From NCBI RefSeq assembly GCF_004353985.1, contig NZ_SMOA01000030.1:1-42746 (forward strand): a stretch of DNA of 42,746 nt, in the 5' to 3' direction. Shown here one piece after another: positions 37,495-42,746 of the stretch. The notes under the pieces were generated by a model. That model was not told the origin of the DNA. It saw only the letters and a list, made by a program, of their open reading frames with translations, and did not search any database. How positions within the stretch are numbered: position 1 is the first letter of the stretch; each line of letters starts with the position of its first letter. This DNA is from Paracraurococcus ruber. Lineage in GTDB: Bacteria > Pseudomonadota > Alphaproteobacteria > Acetobacterales > Acetobacteraceae. The position numbers and the translations under genes are program-made.

Positions 37495-38316
37495 TCAGGG
37501 CGTCTCGCCGGCCGCCAGCCGCGCCTCGACCGCTGCGACCGCGCCCGGCAGGTCGGCGATGCCGTCCACCACCAGATGCGCCCCGGCCGCCTCCAGCTCC
37601 GCCGTGGCGCGGGCGCGCAGCGCGGCCCGCTCCGCCGCCGGCAGCGCCGCCAATGCCTCGGCCGACAGGCCGGCGATGTTGCCGGTCAGCGCCACGCCCA
37701 CCGTCCAGGTGCCGGCGGCGCGGCCTTCGCCGATGCCCGGGGCCGTGTCGTCCACCTTCACCACGCTGGCCGCCGGCCAGACGCCCATGGCGGCCATGGC
37801 CTGCCACATCTGCAGCGGCGCCGGCCGCCCGGCGGCGAGGTCGCCGGCGCAGACCGTCACCTCGGGCGCGAAGCCCTGCGCTTCGGCCAGCGGGGCGAGG
37901 GCCGCCATGATCGGCCGCGTATAGCCGGTGGTGGAGCCGATCCGGATGCCGCGTGCCCGCAGCGCGGCCAGCGCCGCCGCGGCGCCGGGGATCAGCGCCG
38001 CATGGTCGCGCACCGCGGCGATGTTCATCGGCTCGAACACCGCGAAGATGCGCTGCACATCCTCCTCGTCGAAGTCGCGCCCGTGCTGCGCGCGCCAGGC
38101 CTCGTTCACCGCCCGGCCGACGGCGCGGATATGGTCGGCCTTGGCCATGCCCATCGGGCCGCGCGCATCGGCGATGGAGATCCCGACGCCGAATTCCGCG
38201 AAGGCGCGCTGGAAGGCGCCCATGGGCGCGCGGCTGCCATGGTCCACCACCGTCCCGGCCCAGTCGAGGATCACCGCCCGGACCGGGCCGGCATAGGGGC
38301 TGCGCCAATCGGTCAC
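37495..38316 (-). CDS. phnX: Phosphonoacetaldehyde hydrolase (phosphonatase)
   Basis: A 273-residue HAD-family enzyme that cleaves the C-P bond of phosphonoacetaldehyde to acetaldehyde and phosphate, the last step of 2-aminoethylphosphonate use. The nucleophile D18 is in LDWAGT, with Ala at the position of the usual second Asp, as typical for PhnX. The Schiff-base lysine K59 is in MGMAKADHIRAV. The Mg2+ pair is in VKVDDTAPGIGEG. The start is GTG at 38316, overlapping the stop of the preceding oxidoreductase (GTGA), so the two are translationally coupled. No phnW transaminase is in the window; the coupled oxidoreductase may supply the aldehyde instead. Confidence 0.95.
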   Translation of the reverse strand: MTDWRSPYAGPVRAVILDWAGTVVDHGSRAPMGAFQRAFAEFGVGISIADARGPMGMAKADHIRAVGRAVNEAWRAQHGRDFDEEDVQRIFAVFEPMNIAAVRDHAALIPGAAAALAALRARGIRIGSTTGYTRPIMAALAPLAEAQGFAPEVTVCAGDLAAGRPAPLQMWQAMAAMGVWPAASVVKVDDTAPGIGEGRAAGTWTVGVALTGNIAGLSAEALAALPAAERAALRARATAELEAAGAHLVVDGIADLPGAVAAVEARLAAGETP

Positions 38317-39428
38317 GCCATGCTCTCCCAGGCGGCGAAGACATCCTCGGCCAGGCCGAAGGCGGTGCTGGCGCCGGTGCCGCTGGTGACGGACACCAGC
38401 ATGACGCCCGGCATCGGGCTTTCGAAGAAGGCGGTGTCGGGGCCGGAGGGATAGACGCCCACCCAGCGCTCCAGCACCTCCGGCCGGGGCAGGTCCAGCA
38501 CGGCGGACAGCTCCCGCAGGATCAGGTCGTCCACCGCGCCTGGCTGGAAGGGATCGGGGCTGTCGGAATAATGGTGGCTGTCGCCCACCACCAGCGACCC
38601 GTCCGCGCCCTGCACCGCGATCAGGTGGATGCCGTCCGCCAGCTCCGCGCCCTGCTCCGCCCGCAGCCGCGCCGCGAGGCGGGGGAGGGAGGGGCAGTCG
38701 CGGTAGCCCAGGTAGCGCATCAGGCCCAGGTCGCTCATCACCGCCCCCGGCAGCGCGACGCCGGGGGCGGCGACGCGCAGCATGTGCAGCTTGCACAGGG
38801 TGACGCCCCGGCGCGTGAAGCTTTGCGGAAACAGCGTCCGCAGATCGGTGCCGGGGCAGACGATGATGCGGTCCGCGGCGACGGTCCCGGCCGTGCTGTG
38901 CAGCCGTCCCGGCTCCACCCCCGTCACCGCCGTCAGGCGGCGGAAAGCGACGCCCTGGGCTTCCAGCCAGGCCGCCAGGCGCGGGACGGCGTCGCGGCTT
39001 TCCACCCGCAGCTCATGCGGGCTGTGCAGGGCCCCGGCCAGGTCCGGCCGCAGCGCGCCGGCCGCCGCCGCCTCCCGCGCGCTCAGCATCCGGCAGCCCT
39101 CGCCCATCGGGCCGGCGGCGAATTCCTCGAGGCAGGCCAGCGCTTCCGGCCGCCGCGCGGCGAAGACCAGGCCGCGTTGAAGGATCTCGATGCCGGCCTG
39201 CGGCGCCAGCGCCGCCCAGATGTCGCGGGCGCGGCGGGCGCGGCGCCAGCAATCGCCCGCCTCCTGCCCCGTCACCGTCACGAAGCCGAAATTGCGGATG
39301 GAGGCGCCGACGGCGCGCGCCTCCCGCTCCAGCACCAGGGTCCGCAGCCCGGCGCGCGACGCGGCCAGGGCATGCGCCAGCCCGACGATGCCGGCGCCGA
39401 CGATGGCGCAGTCGTAGCGGTCCTGCAT
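38313..39428 (-). CDS. FAD-dependent oxidoreductase associated with PhnX (TIGR03364-like)
   Basis: A 371-residue DAO/glycine-oxidase-fold flavoprotein. FAD-binding GAGIVG is at about residues 11-16, followed by VLEREARAVGASIRNFGFV; the ASIRNFG block and the C-terminal SVTSGTGASTAFGLAED fit the TIGR03364 group, which is found next to phosphonatases. The ATG at 39428 gives the canonical N-terminus; the open frame upstream is low-complexity. Being coupled to phnX by a 4-base overlap, it probably oxidises an amino- or N-methylaminophosphonate to phosphonoacetaldehyde, giving a transaminase-free route. The function is inferred from family context. Confidence 0.9.
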   Translation of the reverse strand: MQDRYDCAIVGAGIVGLAHALAASRAGLRTLVLEREARAVGASIRNFGFVTVTGQEAGDCWRRARRARDIWAALAPQAGIEILQRGLVFAARRPEALACLEEFAAGPMGEGCRMLSAREAAAAGALRPDLAGALHSPHELRVESRDAVPRLAAWLEAQGVAFRRLTAVTGVEPGRLHSTAGTVAADRIIVCPGTDLRTLFPQSFTRRGVTLCKLHMLRVAAPGVALPGAVMSDLGLMRYLGYRDCPSLPRLAARLRAEQGAELADGIHLIAVQGADGSLVVGDSHHYSDSPDPFQPGAVDDLILRELSAVLDLPRPEVLERWVGVYPSGPDTAFFESPMPGVMLVSVTSGTGASTAFGLAEDVFAAWESMA

Positions 39429-39474
39429 GGGGCGGCAGCGGTAGCCCAGGCCCGGCGCAACGACAATGGTGGCG

Positions 39475-39498
39475 CCCGGGCCCGGGCCCGGGCCCGGG
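39475..39498. repeat. (CCCGGG)4 palindromic tandem repeat
   Basis: Four exact head-to-tail copies of CCCGGG in the 220-base spacer between the divergent phnX-operon oxidoreductase (start 39428) and rutF (start 39649). Each unit and the whole 24-base run are self-complementary. It could be a slippage-prone microsatellite or form a hairpin or Z-like structure. Confidence 0.75.
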
Positions 39499-39648
39499 TG
39501 GCGCGCTGCCTGCGCGCTGGGCAGGCCGGGCGCGCAGGGCACGCCGGCTGGTCAATCCGCCGCCCGGCCGGCCCGCCGCGGACCCGGCCCCCGGTGTCCA
39601 TCCGGCCGCCGCGTGCTTAACTCGCGAGGAACAGCGAGGCCCCGAGGC

Positions 39649-40149
39649 ATGACCATCCCCCGCCAGGAATTCCGCGACGCCATGGCCCGGCTGGGTGCCG
39701 CGGTGAACATCATCACCACCGGCGGGCCGGCCGGCCGCGGCGGCTTCACCGCCAGCGCCGTCTGCAGCGTGACCGACGAGCCGCCGACCCTGCTGCTCTG
39801 CATGAACCGCGGCGCCACCGCCGCGCCGGCCATGAAGGCGAACGGCACGGTCTGCGTGAACGTGGTGGCGGCCGCGCAGAAGGAGGCCGCGATGGTCTTC
39901 GCCGGCGTGACGAAATGCAGCATGGAGGAACGCTTCGACGCCGGCACCTGGATGACGCTGGCCACCGGCGCGCCGGTGCTGCAGGGCGCCGTCGCATCCT
40001 TCGACTGCCGCATCGCCGAGATCATCGAGAAGGGCACGCATCTGGTCGTGTTCGGGGAGGTGCAGGCGATCCGCCTGGGCGACCCGAACGACCACGGGTT
40101 GATCTATTTCGGGCGGGACTACCATCCGGTCGGGATGCCGGCAGCCTAG
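39649..40149 (+). CDS. rutF: NADH:FMN reductase RutF
   Basis: A 166-residue flavin reductase that makes the FMNH2 used by RutA. It parallels E. coli RutF strongly: FRDAMARLGAAVNIITT, GPAGRGGFTASAVCSVTDE, PPTLLLCMNRGA, NGTVCVNVVAA, VASFDCRIAEI and LIYFGRDYHPV. The ATG at 39649 has a GAGG-type site (39634-39648 region), and the longer open frame upstream is low-complexity. It is alone on its transcript, 14 kb from rutA. It could serve RutA in trans, the 228-1424 luciferase-type monooxygenase, or another FMNH2 user. A two-hairpin repeat element directly follows the stop. Confidence 0.92.
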   Translation: MTIPRQEFRDAMARLGAAVNIITTGGPAGRGGFTASAVCSVTDEPPTLLLCMNRGATAAPAMKANGTVCVNVVAAAQKEAAMVFAGVTKCSMEERFDAGTWMTLATGAPVLQGAVASFDCRIAEIIEKGTHLVVFGEVQAIRLGDPNDHGLIYFGRDYHPVGMPAA

Positions 40150-40242
40150 CGAGAGGGCTTTGCGGGGTCCGCATCGCGCATCGCGCGATGGGGTTCCCCT
40201 GTCCCTCTCGCGCCCTCCCGCCAGGGGCCGAAGGGCCCTTGG
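40150..40242 (+). repeat. Two-hairpin intergenic element, copy C (expanded loop)
   Basis: HP2 arms CGAGAGGG (40150-40157) and CCCTCTCG (40203-40210) start right after the rutF stop but enclose a 45-nt loop with smaller palindromes. The 10-nt linker CGCCCTCCCG (40211-40220) is followed by HP1, a 9-bp stem CCAGGGGCC / GGCCCTTGG (40221-40242) with one G-T pair and a GAAG loop. The order and spacing match copies A, B and D. Confidence 0.62.
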
Positions 40243-40255
40243 GACCCGCGGGTCG

Positions 40256-41848
40256 CTACCACTCGCCGTAGAAGACGCCCGCCTTCTTGTGGCTGTCGGT
40301 GCGCAGTTCCGCCTCGGCCCAGGTGATGGTGGTGCGCGACTTCAGCCGGGTGAACCAGGTCAGCAGCCGGTGGCGCATGGCGTCGCGCACGCCGGCCAGC
40401 GTGCCGTCCGCGCCCAGGTCGTGGAACTCGTCCGGGTCCTGCTGCAGGTCGAAGAGCTGCGGCCGGTAGCCGCCGGTCCAATGCACGTATTTCCAGCGCG
40501 CCGTCCGCACCATCCAGGCCATGTGCTGCCCGGTCGGGTGGCCCAGCCGCCGGCGGGCGCCGCGGAAGGTCCAGTCCAGCTCGCTGATGGCGCAGTCGCG
40601 CCATGTCTCGTCCGCACCGGCCGCTTCCCCCGCCGCGCCGGCGATGCCGCCGCGCAGCGCCGGGATCAGCGACCGCCCCTCCACCACATGGCTCGCCGGG
40701 TCGAGCCCGAGCGCGTCGAGGATGGTCGGCACGCAATCCACCGCCTCGACAAGCCGCGCATCCTCCGTCCCGCGCGTCGCCTCCGCGGCGGGGGAGGGGT
40801 CGTAGACCAGGAAGGGCACCTTCTGGATGCAGTCGTGGAACAGCTCCTTCTCCCCCAGCCAGTGGTCGCCCAGGTAGTCGCCATGGTCGGCGGTGAAGAT
40901 CACCAGCGTGTCCCGCCAGCGCCCGAGCCGCTCCATCGCCTCCCACACCCGGCCAAGGTGGTCGTCCACCTGCCGGACCAGCCCCTGGTAGGCCGGGCGG
41001 ACGGTGGCGATGGCATCGTCCTGCTGGAAGCTGCGCGCCACCTCCTCCTCCTGCCAGGCCCGGAACACCGGATGGGCGCCCGGCCCGCGCTCGGCCTCGT
41101 GCCGCCGCACCGGCAGGCAGTGCTCCGGCCCGTACATGGCATGGTAAGGAGCCGGGGCGATGTAGGGCCAATGCGGCTTCACGTAGGACAGGTGCAGCAC
41201 CCAGGGCGCGTCGCCCTGTGCGTCCATGAATTCGATGGCGCGGTCGGTGGTGTAGGCGGTCTCGCTATGCTCCTCCCGCACCCGCGCCGGCAGGCATGCG
41301 TTGCGCATCTTCCAGCCGGACAGGGGCTGGCCGTCCGGCCCCTCGACCGAGATCACGTAATCCGTCCAGGGGTCGCGGCCGGCATAGCCCTTGCTGCGCA
41401 GCCAGTCGGCATAGGCGCTGTCCGGCTCGCCATGATGGCCGTCATGCCGGTCCACGAGATGAAACCAGCCCTCCTTCAGCAGCGCGGTCAGGTCGTTCTG
41501 GCCATCCAATTGCAATCGCCGCAGCCCCGCCGCATCCGGCAGCACATGCGTCTTGCCGGCCAGCGCCAGGGTCCGCCCGCTCTCGCGCAGGTGCCAGCCC
41601 AGCGTGACCTCGCCGACCGAGAGCGGCACGCGGTTATGCGTCGCGCCATGCGAGGAGACGTAGCGCCCGGTGTAGAAGGACATCCGCGACGGGCCGCAGA
41701 TGCCGGACTGCACGAAGGCATTGGGGAAGCGCACGCCGCGCCTCGCCAGCGCGTCGATGCTCGGCGTCCGCAGATGCGGGTGACCGGCGCAGGAGAGATG
41801 GTCCCAGCGCAGCTGGTCGCACATCACGAACAGCACGTTGCGGATCAT
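40256..41848 (-). CDS. Sulfatase / phosphonate monoester hydrolase family enzyme
   Basis: A 530-residue alkaline-phosphatase-superfamily hydrolase. The type I sulfatase signature CGPSR starts at C51 (SGICGPSRMSFYTGR); this cysteine should be converted to formylglycine. Metal-site residues include D11 (MCDQLRWD) and the ADHGDYLGDH block, and HLSYVKPHWPY is typical. No signal peptide is present, so it is cytoplasmic, as phosphonate monoester hydrolases are. The start MIRNVLFVMCD at 41848 is preferred; ATGs at 41854 and 41875 are in frame but sit on or before the G-run. It could act on sulfate, phosphate or phosphonate esters. The nearby phnX operon makes a phosphonate ester a reasonable guess. 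No formylglycine-generating enzyme gene is in the window. Confidence 0.92.
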   Translation of the reverse strand: MIRNVLFVMCDQLRWDHLSCAGHPHLRTPSIDALARRGVRFPNAFVQSGICGPSRMSFYTGRYVSSHGATHNRVPLSVGEVTLGWHLRESGRTLALAGKTHVLPDAAGLRRLQLDGQNDLTALLKEGWFHLVDRHDGHHGEPDSAYADWLRSKGYAGRDPWTDYVISVEGPDGQPLSGWKMRNACLPARVREEHSETAYTTDRAIEFMDAQGDAPWVLHLSYVKPHWPYIAPAPYHAMYGPEHCLPVRRHEAERGPGAHPVFRAWQEEEVARSFQQDDAIATVRPAYQGLVRQVDDHLGRVWEAMERLGRWRDTLVIFTADHGDYLGDHWLGEKELFHDCIQKVPFLVYDPSPAAEATRGTEDARLVEAVDCVPTILDALGLDPASHVVEGRSLIPALRGGIAGAAGEAAGADETWRDCAISELDWTFRGARRRLGHPTGQHMAWMVRTARWKYVHWTGGYRPQLFDLQQDPDEFHDLGADGTLAGVRDAMRHRLLTWFTRLKSRTTITWAEAELRTDSHKKAGVFYGEW

Positions 41849-41913
41849 CGGCATCCCCCCTCGCGGCCCCGGCACTCTGCCGCGCGCCGCCGCCCCTGGC
41901 GAGGCCGCGGGCG

Positions 41914-42746
41914 GTGAGCCCGGCCGAGGCGGCGCTGCTGGCGGCGCAGGACGTGACGCGGCTGCCCGCCATGCCGGCGCCGCTGGCCCGGCTGATGCTG
42001 CGCCATGCGCAGGAGGCGGCGGAGCGCCGCTTCGCCCAGGCCGCGCTGGCCATGGCGGAGGCGGTGGAGATGATCGCCATCCTCGCCGACGGCATGGCGC
42101 CGGAGGCGCTGGCGCCGGCCCGCGCCTGGGCTCTGGCGCGGATCGAGCAGCATGGCGCCGTCGCCCTGCCGCCGCACCTGCCGCGCCTCCTGCTGCAGGG
42201 CCTCGGCGACACGGTGCCGGGGCCTGGCACCGCCCTGGGCCGCGCCTGGGCGCGGCAGGCCTTCCGGGAGGAGGTGGCGGCCGCCGGCCTGGCCCGGGTG
42301 CCGCTGCTGCCGCTCGGGCTCAATTGCCTGCCCTGGAACCTGCCGGCGCGCTGGGGCTTCCGCAGCGCCCCGAACGCCATGGAGGCCTTCAACCCCTTCG
42401 CGCTGGCCTCGCACGAATTGCCCACGGTGCTGGCGGCGCTGGAGGAAGGCTGGGCCGGCTATGCGCCGGAGGACGGCATCCGCGCCATCGCCGCGCCGGG
42501 CGGCGCGCGCATCCCGCTGCGGGCGGATGGCGGCGCGGTCTGGAACCACCATGCCGGCGCGCCCTGGGACGAGGCGGGCTTCGCCGCGCTCCGCCTCGAC
42601 CTCGCGATGCTGGCGCGGCGGTTCGAGCGGCTGGCGGCGGCGCGCCTGCCGCTGCGCGTGGCCCTGCTGGCGACCGAGCGAGCGGCGCCGGATGCGGCGC
42701 TGGCGGCGCGCCTGCTGGCGGCGCTGCGCCGCCGCGCCCGCGACGG
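41914..42746 (+). CDS. Protein of unknown function, cut by the window end (possible DUF1796-like)
   Basis: An open frame from GTG 41914 (GAGG 9 bases upstream) runs to the last base without a stop, giving at least 277 residues. The first 110 residues are Ala/Leu-rich and helical (RLMLRHAQEAAERRFAQAAL...). Then comes PLLPLGLNCLPWNLPARWGF, followed by NPFALASHELP and a WNHHAG motif. This Gly-x-x-Cys ... PF ... NHH arrangement recalls DUF1796, a putative papain-like cysteine peptidase family, but the match is from memory and only moderate. Codon bias (third-position G/C, few rare codons) supports real coding. It is divergent from the sulfatase gene with 65 bases between starts. A preceding helical domain fused to DUF1796 would be unusual. 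Confidence 0.6.
   Translation, partial: MSPAEAALLAAQDVTRLPAMPAPLARLMLRHAQEAAERRFAQAALAMAEAVEMIAILADGMAPEALAPARAWALARIEQHGAVALPPHLPRLLLQGLGDTVPGPGTALGRAWARQAFREEVAAAGLARVPLLPLGLNCLPWNLPARWGFRSAPNAMEAFNPFALASHELPTVLAALEEGWAGYAPEDGIRAIAAPGGARIPLRADGGAVWNHHAGAPWDEAGFAALRLDLAMLARRFERLAAARLPLRVALLATERAAPDAALAARLLAALRRRARD

Overview
The window is 42.7 kb of very GC-rich DNA with dense coding on both strands and almost no AT-rich segments. Gene content points to an alphaproteobacterium, most likely an environmental Acetobacteraceae of the Roseomonas type. This rests on two tandem Bug/TctC-type binding proteins, many flavin oxidoreductases, a NodT-type efflux operon, GTG starts with stop/start overlaps, and the extreme GC content. 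The assignment is an inference; no rRNA or other phylogenetic marker is present. I found no tRNA, rRNA, CRISPR, transposase, integrase or phage gene.

Layout. 0.2-4.6 kb (+): a luciferase-like monooxygenase, a secreted Cache-domain protein, and a membrane PAS-GGDEF-EAL protein starting 1 base after it. 4.8-10.2 kb: a minus-strand oxidoreductase fusing three units that are usually separate subunits ([2Fe-2S] protein, FAD/BFD subunit, DAO-type subunit). It is divergent from a DapA-family lyase and an amino-acid-type ABC binding protein and permease. Together they look like an imino/amino-acid (possibly hydroxyproline) catabolic locus. 10.3-17.7 kb: an MFS transporter divergent from a Baeyer-Villiger monooxygenase, then an EmrA/EmrB/NodT tripartite efflux operon. 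17.9-24.1 kb: a zinc alcohol dehydrogenase, a glycine-rich lipoprotein, a VOC protein, a CBS-CBS-BON protein, a CPA1 Na+/H+ antiporter and an HtrA-like protease. 24.3-30.9 kb (-): ilvB-ilvH-ilvC (branched-chain amino acids), GNAT, puuE allantoinase, a cupin, and a stand-alone rutA. 31-37.4 kb: miaA, serB, two Bug proteins and a chemoreceptor ending in PilZ. 37.5-41.9 kb: phnX coupled to an FAD oxidoreductase, rutF, and a sulfatase/phosphonate-monoester-hydrolase-like enzyme. The right edge cuts a gene of unknown function.

How the genes fit together. Several sets concern nitrogen or phosphorus scavenging: rutA plus rutF (pyrimidine ring opening, 14 kb apart, without rutB-E), puuE (allantoin), the hydroxyproline-like locus, and phnX with its oxidase (aminophosphonates). 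Two c-di-GMP proteins (the GGDEF-EAL protein and the MCP-PilZ) and the Bug proteins suggest a motile soil or water organism with broad nutrient uptake.

The most notable non-coding signals are two. First, a two-hairpin element of about 57 nt occurs four times (10233, 17724, 24234, 40150), always in the same orientation to the 3' end of a gene, with a 10-nt linker of fixed length and paired sequence changes in the stems. Second, a 22-bp tandem repeat (four diverged copies, 25526-25613) lies upstream of rutA and looks like an operator array.
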